Source of the DNA: Gammaproteobacteria bacterium
Lineage (GTDB): Bacteria > Pseudomonadota > Gammaproteobacteria > SZUA-152
DNA length: 64,000 bases
Assembly (NCBI GenBank): GCA_029882975.1
Contig: JAOUJW010000004.1
Location: forward strand, 1 to 64,000
Direction: 5' to 3'
The stretch's first letter is position 1. Each line of letters starts with the position of its first letter. Position numbers and translations under genes: made by a program. The notes under the pieces are model-generated. The model made no database searches, was not told the origin of the DNA, and was given only the letters and a program-made list of their open reading frames with translations. Below are positions 1 through 7,915 of this stretch, one piece after another.

Positions 1-108
1 GAAGAGCCATCAGCGGGTGAAGAGCCATCAGCGGGTGAAGAGCCATCAGCGGGTGAAGAGCCATCAGCGGGTGAAGAGCCATCAGCGGGTGAAGAGCCCT
101 CAGTTCCC
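1..108 (-). repeat. 18-bp tandem repeat inside a coding region
   Basis: Five perfect head-to-tail copies of gaagagccatcagcgggt occupy 1-90, and a sixth degenerate copy occupies 91-108. On the minus strand each copy encodes SSPADG in the frame of the partial gene. The period is a multiple of three, so copy number can change without a frameshift. The array may continue past the left edge. Confidence 0.95.
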
Positions 109-2051
109 TTAGTGGCTAATGGGCCTTGGCGTAGCTTCCTGGGTGTTTTTCGCAATTCAGTGTCGAAGGTGCTATTTTCCGTTTTCAACACTGACTCACT
201 GGATACATCTTTGCGACTTCTATTATCTACTTGTTGTTTGCTGATCGCCGCCTTGGTGGTATTGGTTTTGGTGTTGGGACTGAGAAACAGCCATAGCAAA
301 ACCCCTCCAATCATTAATGCGGCGACAATTAATCCCGGAACCCACAGTGAACGCTCCTCTGTGTCGGCGTAATAATCCAAAAGATCTTTTTCCGTTGCTC
401 GTTCTTCGTCTTCCCATTGATGTTTGAATTGATAGTCGAGAGAAGATGTTCCCATATTTCCGGGAGTATCGTAGGAATCAGCATTGGAGTTAAATACTTG
501 GGTGGCACTGTGGCTACTGCGTGCCGGAGTACCCGGCTTTTCGCTTGCGAGAATGTCCATCAGTAACGCTTGCTCATCTTCTGAAATCACTGATCCGGTA
601 TCGGGCTGAGTGAAATTCTGGTCCGGTATATCAGAAGTATCCGGTATTTCTGTCAGTATTTCCTGTGAACTGTTGGAGGAATAACCCGCAAAGGTGTCAT
701 TTGGGTTGCTATCCCGTGACAAGATATCCCCTGAGGGATCGGTTAAGAATTCTGTGTCAGCATCTGCATTTGCGCCATATTGCGGCTTCTTCTCAAATTC
801 ATACGCAGTCGTTTCATCTATCAAGCTTTGCGCCGTTTCGACAATTTCCAGGTTGGCAGCGTCATCAAAAGATTCCGGCAAGTTGGTTGTGCCAATCGAG
901 TAGCCAAGTGACTCCGGTCCCGAGGTCGTTGCTGTGGTATCGGTAGCGTTAGAGGTGGAATCCGGCGTGGCATACCGGCGCAGGATTTCTGCTACTTCAT
1001 TTGCGGTGCTGTCTGTATCTTCAGATTGTTCCAAACCGCTTGCCGGATTAATTTCCTCAGGACCTAAAGCAACTGGCTGACTATTCTCACCGTGTTGGTG
1101 TTTTGCAATGAAATACTGGGAAATGCTGTCACTGTAAACGAGTTCTTCGGAATTGACATCGTACATATTACTGGCAATGGTTTCCGGTAAGCCATCGGTT
1201 TTCTGCGTGGTCGCTGCGGGTAGTTCTTCCAGTGATTTTAGAATGGCAGCCAGAGAATCCTCCATAGACTCTGTTGGCATTGCGCTGTTGGTATGGTTCG
1301 CCGTCACAGAAGATGCAGGCTCATCGTTATTCCAGTTGCTATCAGTAACGCTTAAAGAATCCAGTGGCTCTGTTGACAGCTGTTGATCTGTAGTTGAGGC
1401 ACCGGATTCGGAATACCCGGAAACTCCTAGCGATTGCTTTAATAAGCTGGTGTCAATGCCTGAAGCCTCGGCATCCTTTAACGTAGACCACAGTTCTTCA
1501 ATTTTTGCGACGATATGGGGGCGCTCTTCACAGCGTTGCCAGGTAGACTTTAGTTCCGACCAAAGGGCTTCTATGTTGCCAATCAATGAATCCAACTGCG
1601 ATTGATCCAGGTGGTGATTGCTTTGACTCAGAATGGCAATAACTTCGTCTATAGTATTTTCATAAGCAGGGCGGGAGGGTTCAGGATCTAAACCCACACT
1701 TTCTGTGTTTGGTTGTGTGGGTTGGTCTTTGGAAAGATTTTTGGCGTCAATTTCTTGCAACACTCGTTGTACGATATCAACATCTTCATCAGTGGTATAG
1801 GATTCAGCGGCCTCCGGTTCCCCGGTTTCAGTTTCTTGGAATTCGGTTTTAGGATCGGGCTCATCGCTTGGCTCGTCATCAAAGTTTAAAGACGCAGGCT
1901 CAAAGGGCTCGGTTTGTAACCCTTCAACATCTTGTTTTATTTCCTCTAATACATGCGATCGCTCCAGCTCATCAAGCAGAATTTGCTTGTGCTCGTCCAT
2001 ACCGGTTTCGTTGGGCTCGGTGTTCTCGCTTGATGGAGTTGGTTCGCTCAT
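1..2051 (-). CDS. Large acidic single-pass membrane protein with C-terminal SSPADG repeats (partial, C-terminus beyond the left edge)
   Basis: The frame is open from the ATG at 2051 to the left edge (683 codons); I checked it codon by codon without meeting a stop. Residues 1 to about 568 are strongly acidic and rich in Ser, Thr, Glu and Asp, with no signal peptide. One hydrophobic segment lies at about residues 572-594 (begins VPGLIVAALMIGG), followed by a basic stretch and then six-residue SSPADG repeats that run off the window. The layout suggests a long cytoplasmic acidic region, one membrane pass and a repetitive tail. The overall style recalls FimV-like scaffolds, but I see no LysM or TPR domain and do not assign a family. 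It is divergent from the chemosensory operon across 397 bases, so a role near that system is possible but is inference. Confidence 0.75.
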   Translation of the reverse strand, partial: MSEPTPSSENTEPNETGMDEHKQILLDELERSHVLEEIKQDVEGLQTEPFEPASLNFDDEPSDEPDPKTEFQETETGEPEAAESYTTDEDVDIVQRVLQEIDAKNLSKDQPTQPNTESVGLDPEPSRPAYENTIDEVIAILSQSNHHLDQSQLDSLIGNIEALWSELKSTWQRCEERPHIVAKIEELWSTLKDAEASGIDTSLLKQSLGVSGYSESGASTTDQQLSTEPLDSLSVTDSNWNNDEPASSVTANHTNSAMPTESMEDSLAAILKSLEELPAATTQKTDGLPETIASNMYDVNSEELVYSDSISQYFIAKHQHGENSQPVALGPEEINPASGLEQSEDTDSTANEVAEILRRYATPDSTSNATDTTATTSGPESLGYSIGTTNLPESFDDAANLEIVETAQSLIDETTAYEFEKKPQYGANADADTEFLTDPSGDILSRDSNPNDTFAGYSSNSSQEILTEIPDTSDIPDQNFTQPDTGSVISEDEQALLMDILASEKPGTPARSSHSATQVFNSNADSYDTPGNMGTSSLDYQFKHQWEDEERATEKDLLDYYADTEERSLWVPGLIVAALMIGGVLLWLFLSPNTKTNTTKAAISKQQVDNRSRKDVSSESVLKTENSTFDTELRKTPRKLRQGPLATKGTEGSSPADGSSPADGSSPADGSSPADGSSPADGS

Positions 2052-2448
2052 GAATGGCTTGCGTCCGGTTATAGGGTTGATCCATTGTCTTTCTATCGGC
2101 AGGGCTTAATGAAAATTGAGCAATAGATGTATCACAAATACTTGCTTTGTTATGCATTTAGCGCCCTAACTGTGACAAAAAAATTAACATTGAATCAATG
2201 TGCTGTGTGACTCCCCGGTATATTTGTTAGAAAGGGGTACACTTTGTGCATTTTGTGATCCATGTCACGTGTGAGGCAATTTGCAAGGTAATCGAAATGT
2301 TTAAGAAAAGTTACCGACCGTTAGGGTGACTCAGTTTTAATTTTAAATCGTTAAAGTCGTCACAGTGTTTGCCGATACTCACATTGATGAATTCCATTCG
2401 GGGTCATGCTGGTAAAGATGACAGGGTTATTAGCAGGAGATGCGGACC
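2052..2448. other. Divergent intergenic region
   Basis: This 397-base gap separates the minus-strand acidic membrane protein from the plus-strand chemosensory operon and must hold both promoters. It is AT-rich with short A runs. The only site I would name is a CRP-like palindrome at 2254-2269. I see no convincing small gene, tRNA or terminator. Confidence 0.6.
2254..2269. promoter_or_regulatory. CRP/Vfr-like palindrome
   Basis: TGTGATCCATGTCACG matches the TGTGA-N6-TCACA consensus at nine of ten half-site bases. It sits about 180 bases before the PATAN-receiver gene and about 200 before the divergent gene. In other gammaproteobacteria, pilus chemosensory genes are known targets of CRP or Vfr. 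The match is seen; the function is inferred. Confidence 0.4.
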
Positions 2449-3150
2449 GTGTCCAAAGATAAATTTGTTGCTTTTCGCGAAGCGGTACTGGCTTTGCTGA
2501 GGCTGTGCAAGGAACATAAAAGTGGCGCCATGTATGTGTATGCAGACAAAGGTCATGGCGCAGTTTTCTCCATTAACAAGGGTGAGATCATGGACCTGTA
2601 TTACCGTAATGTCCGTGGTGTTGAAGCTCTGCAGGATCTGCGCAATGTGGAGTCAGCCCGTTTCTTTTTCAAAGGCGATCGCGACCCAGGAAACAATCCC
2701 TCGACCCAGAGCAATAATACCGGTTTGTCCACTGAAGAGATCTTCAAACAGCTGGGTGTGGATTTTAATGAAGAGTTGGGCGGTGGCCTGGCCAAAATCC
2801 TGGTTATCGACGATAGCGGTTTGGCCCGTAAATCCATCATACATGCCTTAAATGGCCGAGAATATCGCATCGTGGAAGCAAAAGACGGTGTTGAGGCGCT
2901 GACTATGCTGCGACTGGAGAACCCCGACCTGGTGTTGCTGGATTTGATTTTACCCAAAATGGACGGTTACGAAGTCTTGGCACGTATGAAAAAAGACGAA
3001 CGCCAAAAAGATATCCCGGTGATAGTGCTGACGTCAAGGGATACTTTGTTTGACAAATTGAAAGGCAAGATGTCCGGTACAGACGAGTATCTGACCAAGC
3101 CGTTTCAACCCGCAGAGTTGTTGCAAAAGATTGATAAGTACTTGGGATAG
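2449..3150 (+). CDS. PATAN (DUF4388)-like domain plus receiver response regulator, PilG/PixG-like
   Basis: Residues 1 to about 100 look like a PATAN/DUF4388 domain (short beta-rich segments such as GAMYVYADKGHGAVF and FSINKGEIMDLYY). Residues about 113-233 form a CheY-type receiver with an acidic pair in VIDDSG, phosphoacceptor D165 in VLLDLILPKMDG, a conserved TS and K in LTKPF. The PATAN-receiver architecture is typical of cyanobacterial pilus phototaxis regulators. I chose the GTG at 2449 because AGGAG at 2435-2439 is correctly spaced for it, whereas the in-frame ATG at 2440 directly abuts that ribosome site. As the first gene of the chemosensory operon it is the likely output regulator, controlling type IV pili or another surface function. 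No effector pilus genes are in the window. Confidence 0.8.
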   Translation: MSKDKFVAFREAVLALLRLCKEHKSGAMYVYADKGHGAVFSINKGEIMDLYYRNVRGVEALQDLRNVESARFFFKGDRDPGNNPSTQSNNTGLSTEEIFKQLGVDFNEELGGGLAKILVIDDSGLARKSIIHALNGREYRIVEAKDGVEALTMLRLENPDLVLLDLILPKMDGYEVLARMKKDERQKDIPVIVLTSRDTLFDKLKGKMSGTDEYLTKPFQPAELLQKIDKYLG

Positions 3151-3215
3151 CAAACTGAGTGGAAAACATTGGAAAAACGCTTGTGTGGACAGAACCTTCA
3201 AAGAGTAGCGCGTGG

Positions 3216-4265
3216 ATGGATAATAACACTGTATTGAAACTGTTGGTAGTGGATGATTCCAAAATGATGCGTGATGCTATACGTACCATGTTTGAAGATG
3301 ATCCGCACATCGACGTGGTGGGCGAAGCTGCCGATGGGATCTCTGCGCTCGAGGCTGTGAAAAAATACAATCCTGATGTGATCACGATGGATGTGGCGAT
3401 GCCGGTTATGGACGGTATAACCACTTTAAAGCATTTGATGATCAAGAATCCCAAACCGGTGGTCATGTTAAGCAGTTTAACCGTGGTGGGTGCTACGGTT
3501 ACTTTCGATGCTTTACGCTATGGCGCGGTGGATTTTATCTCCAAACCTTCCGCTTTGGAAGGCAGCACTATAGAGCATCAGGTAGAAGATATCCGTAGCA
3601 AGGTTCGATTTGCTGCCGGTGTTGAAGTGAATGCCATCAAGTATATACGTCGCAATCATCCAAATGGTCAGGCCCTGAATGCGCCTTTGACCGGCTCGTG
3701 TAAAAAGGTGGTGACTTTCGGCGCGGCCGAAGGTGGTTATGGTTCCATGCTAAAAATCATTCCCCATCTGCAAGCCAATGATAATACGGCTTATATGGCC
3801 AGCATATATGCTACACCGGAGCATGTGGACGCTTTTACCGAATACCTCAATAGTTGTAGTTCTGTGTTCGTGAAACGAGCTAAACACGGTGAAGAAATCA
3901 AACCCGGAGTGTGTTACCTCAATGTGGGGTCGGACTACATGACTGTTCATAAAACAGACATGGCCTACTCGTTGCATATCAATCCAGCACCGTTCGCTTC
4001 GCGCAAAGGCGCAGTGGATATGTTGATGTTTTCAGCGGCGGACATCACGGAAGAAAACTGTATCGGTGTGATTTTATCGGGTTCCGGTGCAGATGGTTCC
4101 GAAGGGCTGGAGGAAGTGATCCGCATGGGTGGTCAAGCCATCGTACAGGACCCCCACAGTTGCCTCTCCAAAGACATGGCGCTGGCGGCTCTGGAACGCA
4201 GTGATGTGGAATGGGTGATTTCGGACAGTGAAATCGCAGATAAGGTGAACAGTCTTGTTAGCTAA
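3216..4265 (+). CDS. CheB-like protein: receiver plus degenerate methylesterase domain (copy 1)
   Basis: Residues about 8-125 form a receiver (VVDDSKMMRD, TMDVAMPVMDG, SKPS). About 165-345 align with the CheB methylesterase domain. The nucleophile motif GASTGG is GAAEGG, with Ala171 in place of the catalytic Ser. The catalytic His of the QHMP motif aligns with Tyr in IYATP. The Asp motif survives as GSGADG. The protein is therefore probably not an active esterase or deamidase and may be a phosphorylation-controlled binding partner. A GTG at 3159 would add 19 residues. I prefer ATG 3216 because it puts the receiver near the N-terminus as in the paralogue at 11853, but either is possible. Confidence 0.8.
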   Translation: MDNNTVLKLLVVDDSKMMRDAIRTMFEDDPHIDVVGEAADGISALEAVKKYNPDVITMDVAMPVMDGITTLKHLMIKNPKPVVMLSSLTVVGATVTFDALRYGAVDFISKPSALEGSTIEHQVEDIRSKVRFAAGVEVNAIKYIRRNHPNGQALNAPLTGSCKKVVTFGAAEGGYGSMLKIIPHLQANDNTAYMASIYATPEHVDAFTEYLNSCSSVFVKRAKHGEEIKPGVCYLNVGSDYMTVHKTDMAYSLHINPAPFASRKGAVDMLMFSAADITEENCIGVILSGSGADGSEGLEEVIRMGGQAIVQDPHSCLSKDMALAALERSDVEWVISDSEIADKVNSLVS

Positions 4266-4393
4266 TGTTAGTTAAAGTCAAGGCAAACACATGGGTTATG
4301 TTTTACGACCTAACACGTCGTTTAAATCGGGAGTTATATCAATGTCTAGCTTAGTATCCAGGATACCACTTATCAAGAACGGAGGAGTTTACG

Positions 4394-6856
4394 GTGGCTA
4401 AAAAACGAAATTATAGTCTCTTTCAAGGCCTGAGACTGTCAATGAAACTAGGCACCGGCTTTGGTGTCATGGTGTTGCTGTTGGTGGTCGCCCTCGGTAT
4501 TGCGGTTTACGAGGTTACCATAATTAACACGACGTCTGAGCGCGTGGTAAATACACGTGTACCTACAGCATTGGTCAGTATCGACATGTTAAACGGGATC
4601 AACCAGTCGCTCGCCGGTTTGCGCGGTTGGATGCTCTTGGGTAAGGAACAATTCAAGAAAGACCGTGCGGAAACCTGGTCAGAGTATCTTGATAAACCGC
4701 TGGGGGAAATGAAGCGTTTGGCCAAAGACTGGGACGACAAGGACGATATAAATAACCTGGCTATTATCGATAAGAAATTGAAATTGTTCCGCGATTACCA
4801 ACAGGAAGTAGAGGATATTGCGAATACCATCGATGAGAAGCCCGCGTCAAAAATTCTGTTCCAGGATGCGGCCCCACGAGCCGCCCAGTTGTCGTCGTTG
4901 ATCACGCGTATGATCGACTTGGAAGGTCAGCAACCGGGTACGGAATTACGCAAAAATATCCTGTATATGATGGCGGACGTTCGAGGTACCACCGGTCTGG
5001 GTCTGGCGGCAATTCGAGCTTACTTATTATCCGGTGACGAGTCTTTCAAAAAACAATTCGATAGTTTGTGGGAGAAGAACACGACACGTTTTCGTGATCT
5101 GGAAAATGCTTATACCCATTTGACACCGGCACAACGCAGCGCGTTTGATCAATTTAAGCAAGTTCGATCCGAATTTGAGGGTTTACCGCCTAAGATGTTT
5201 GAGATACGCGGTAGTGCGGAGTGGAACTTGGCGAACTTTTGGTTGGCTACTCGAGCGGCTCCCATTGCCGCGGAACTCACCGGTATACTTAAAGAAATGT
5301 CCAGCCACGAGAAAAAATTACTACTTGACGATGCACAAAATCTTGAAGATGTCGTAACGGAAACCATTAACTTGTCCTGGACGCTGATGGGTGTTTCCGT
5401 GGTTGCGGGTGTCCTTTTGATTATATTGCTGACCCGAGCCATTGCCGGTCCGATTTTACGTGCGGTAAACACTATTCGTGGTATTTCAGAGAATCGCGAC
5501 CTCACGATACGCCTACCAGTAGAAAGTTCGGATGAGATCGGTGTAATGGCGACTACCTTGAATGAGATGTTGGGTTTGATAAACAACACGTTTGCGGAAG
5601 TGTACCAAGCGTCTCGCGAAGTGGTGACCTATTCGGACGATGCCTTCCAACGAGCATCGGGTAACAGGAATCGTGCAGAAGATCAGCTTAAGCGTGCACA
5701 AACATCCGAGAAAGTAATCACGGAAATGGGTCTGACCGCGGGCCAGGTAACCAAAGCGGCTCAAGCGCAGCAGGATTCTGCGGTGCAATCACAGAATGCT
5801 GTACAGGAACTTCTCGATAAAATGGGTGACGTGGCTGAGTCAGCACAGGCACAGGACCGAGAGGCTGCGGAAACCCTGGCTCGTGTATCCGAAATGGGTG
5901 AAACATCCGGACGCGTTGTAAAAACCGCGTTGGAGCAGGAAGAGATGGTAGGCACCGTTAATAAAGCCATCCAACAAATGGTGTCGGCGGTGGACGATAT
6001 GCAGAAGGCGGTAGGACAAGCCACCGATTACGGTCGTTCGGCCTTGAATGCTGCGGAAGAGGGCCGTCAATCGGTAGCCGCGACGGTAGATGGTATGCGC
6101 GCAATTGCTGAATCCTCCGAGCAGATTTCTGAAATCATCGGGGTAATCACGGAAATCGCGGAACAAACCAACTTGCTCGCTTTGAACGCTGCGGTAGAGG
6201 CGGCTCGAGCGGGGGCACACGGTAAGGGTTTCGCGGTGGTTGCGGACGAGGTAGGTAAGCTGGCGCAGCGTTCATCCGAAGCTGCGAAAGAAATTACCCA
6301 GTTAATTAAAGACTCAACCAACAGCGTAAGTGAAGGGGTAAAACTGACAGATAAATCCCAGCAAGCGCTGCTGAAAATCGACGAAGGTGGTCGAATCAAC
6401 ATGACGGCTATCGAGGAAATCGCCACTTCGGCGGAGGCCTTGAACTCCACCACCGGTCAGGTAACGGGATATATGAAAGACTTGAACGTTTTGGCACAAA
6501 AGATCGCCTTAATGGCAGGTGAGTCCGGTACCCGACGTGAGGTAGCGGAAGACGCGCTCCGCGTTATGTTGGAGTACTCATCCAAGATTACCCGGTTGGT
6601 AGAAGAGACCAACCAAAGTGCTAAAGCCATCGGTCAGGAAATGGAAAGCGTGGTACGTCGAGGGGGTGAAATGGGCCAGATGACTGCGGCTCAGGCGCAA
6701 CGTTCCCAGGCAATTACCAAACTGGCGCAGGAAACGGCGGCTACCGCGGCGCAAACGGTAGAAGGCGCGGGTATCGTAACGTCGATTATGGATGGCTTGA
6801 AACATCAGTCAGAAGTATTGAACGAACAGGTACGTCAGTTTAAGACAGACATCTAA
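4394..6856 (+). CDS. Methyl-accepting chemotaxis protein with large helical periplasmic sensor (PilJ-like position)
   Basis: The 820-residue transducer has TM1 at about 22-41, a roughly 290-residue periplasmic region and TM2 at about 333-353. These are followed by HAMP (from [13 protein letters not shown]) and a long cytoplasmic coiled coil with the signalling tip [20 protein letters not shown] near residue 585. The periplasmic region holds two CHASE3-like helical units that resemble each other ([18 protein letters not shown] and [15 protein letters not shown]), suggesting a duplicated four-helix bundle as in HBM or CHASE3 sensors. There is no C-terminal NWETF-type CheR-docking peptide. The GTG start is supported by GGAGGAG at 4381-4387. 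It should form arrays with the CheW and CheA downstream. The ligand is unknown; the binding protein at 15549 is one candidate partner. Confidence 0.93.
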   Translation: MAKKRNYSLFQGLRLSMKLGTGFGVMVLLLVVALGIAVYEVTIINTTSERVVNTRVPTALVSIDMLNGINQSLAGLRGWMLLGKEQFKKDRAETWSEYLDKPLGEMKRLAKDWDDKDDINNLAIIDKKLKLFRDYQQEVEDIANTIDEKPASKILFQDAAPRAAQLSSLITRMIDLEGQQPGTELRKNILYMMADVRGTTGLGLAAIRAYLLSGDESFKKQFDSLWEKNTTRFRDLENAYTHLTPAQRSAFDQFKQVRSEFEGLPPKMFEIRGSAEWNLANFWLATRAAPIAAELTGILKEMSSHEKKLLLDDAQNLEDVVTETINLSWTLMGVSVVAGVLLIILLTRAIAGPILRAVNTIRGISENRDLTIRLPVESSDEIGVMATTLNEMLGLINNTFAEVYQASREVVTYSDDAFQRASGNRNRAEDQLKRAQTSEKVITEMGLTAGQVTKAAQAQQDSAVQSQNAVQELLDKMGDVAESAQAQDREAAETLARVSEMGETSGRVVKTALEQEEMVGTVNKAIQQMVSAVDDMQKAVGQATDYGRSALNAAEEGRQSVAATVDGMRAIAESSEQISEIIGVITEIAEQTNLLALNAAVEAARAGAHGKGFAVVADEVGKLAQRSSEAAKEITQLIKDSTNSVSEGVKLTDKSQQALLKIDEGGRINMTAIEEIATSAEALNSTTGQVTGYMKDLNVLAQKIALMAGESGTRREVAEDALRVMLEYSSKITRLVEETNQSAKAIGQEMESVVRRGGEMGQMTAAQAQRSQAITKLAQETAATAAQTVEGAGIVTSIMDGLKHQSEVLNEQVRQFKTDI

Positions 6857-6869
6857 ACCAACTACGATT

Positions 6870-6894
6870 GCAGCCGCAGATTTTGCGGCTGTGT
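6870..6894 (+). other. Intercistronic GC hairpin
   Basis: CAGCCGCA and TGCGGCTG form an 8-bp stem with a short loop between the MCP and CheW genes. No T tract follows, so it is more likely an mRNA-stability or processing hairpin than a full terminator. Confidence 0.45.
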
Positions 6895-6933
6895 GACGTA
6901 TCAAGAGCTTAAGGTGTAACAGGAGATGCAATC

Positions 6934-7482
6934 ATGGCTATAGCTGGCATGACCGGGAGAAGTGATCGATTCGACGACACTGACCAAGAAGGCCAAATGC
7001 AACTGGTTGGTTTCGGAATCAATCAGGAGCAATTTGGTGTCAATATATTAATGGTTCAGGAGATCATTCGTTCAGCTCCAGTCACCGCCGTACCCAATTC
7101 ACCGGAGTTTGTCGAAGGGGTAATTAACCTGCGCGGTGATATTATACCTGTGATCGATTTACGTAAGCGATTGTTTTTGTTTCGCGAAGACAATCATGAG
7201 CGCAACTGGATATTGATTCTAAATATCAGTGATCGAGTCATCGGTTTCATCGTCGATCGGGTAACGGAAGTATTGAAAGTCGCTCACAATCACGTGGAGC
7301 CGGCGCCGGATGTAGTTATTGCAGGTTTGGAAAATCAGTACATACAAGGTGTATGTGATGTGAATGATAACCTGTTAATTATTCTGAATTTTGAACGAAT
7401 TCTGTTTAATGAAGAATACTATCTGCTGAAAGATGCCAACTATAACGAATTGATTCTTGGGGACGATGCGGTAACGCAATAA
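6934..7482 (+). CDS. cheW: CheW-like coupling protein
   Basis: The 182-residue protein is a single CheW domain (about residues 20-165) with typical segments LVGFGINQEQFGVNI, VINLRGDIIPVIDLR and FIVDRVTEVLKV. It should couple the MCP to CheA. It has a short polar N-terminal extension and an acidic C-terminal tail beyond the usual domain. AGGAG lies about ten bases before the ATG. It sits 77 bases after the MCP gene and 39 before CheY in the same operon. Confidence 0.93.
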   Translation: MAIAGMTGRSDRFDDTDQEGQMQLVGFGINQEQFGVNILMVQEIIRSAPVTAVPNSPEFVEGVINLRGDIIPVIDLRKRLFLFREDNHERNWILILNISDRVIGFIVDRVTEVLKVAHNHVEPAPDVVIAGLENQYIQGVCDVNDNLLIILNFERILFNEEYYLLKDANYNELILGDDAVTQ

Positions 7483-7521
7483 TGCGCCGACTGTCTGAAT
7501 CGTGGTTAACAGGATACGCTA

Positions 7522-7872
7522 ATGGGTAAACGCATTTTAATCGTAGAAGACTCCACAATGATGCGGAGAGTAATAACCAAAACCTTGGAAGAGGCCGGTC
7601 ACCAAGTCGTGGGTGAGGCCAGTAGTGGTGATGAGGCGATTCAGAAATACGGTGATCTGCTTCCGGATCTGGTTACTATGGATATTACCATGCGAGGTAT
7701 GGATGGGATTACTGCTGCGAAGGAAATACTGAGCCGTGATAAAAACGCCAAAATTTTGATTTTGTCCAATATGGATGAAGATAAATACCGGGGTGAAGTG
7801 GAACGAATCGGTGCTATCGGTCTGGTTAATAAGCACAAATCCGAAAAGATTTTGAAGCTTATTGAAGGTTAA
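7522..7872 (+). CDS. Single-domain CheY/PilH-like response regulator
   Basis: The 116-residue receiver has the acidic pair in VEDSTMM, phosphoacceptor D54 in VTMDITMRGMDG, the Ser in ILSNMD and the Lys in VNKHKSEK. There is no output domain. In Pil/Chp- and Pix-type systems a stand-alone receiver of this kind is paired with a PilG-like regulator, so with the gene at 2449 this forms a two-regulator system. It may act as a phosphate sink or as the second output; which cannot be told from sequence. Confidence 0.92.
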   Translation: MGKRILIVEDSTMMRRVITKTLEEAGHQVVGEASSGDEAIQKYGDLLPDLVTMDITMRGMDGITAAKEILSRDKNAKILILSNMDEDKYRGEVERIGAIGLVNKHKSEKILKLIEG

Positions 7873-7915
7873 GGTTAAGGGCAAATACGCATAGGCCTGC
7901 CGCAAGGAAATAGAC

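Noticed and set aside
1-108. CRISPR-like or spacer-containing repeat array
   Set aside because: The 18-bp units are directly adjacent with no spacers and keep the coding frame; it is a coding minisatellite.
2903-3466. Minus-strand 187-codon frame across the receiver and CheB-like genes
   Set aside because: It is antisense to two clear receiver domains and is low in coding character.
6870-6894. Rho-independent terminator between the MCP and cheW
   Set aside because: The stem is good but no T tract follows, and the downstream genes clearly belong to the same operon.
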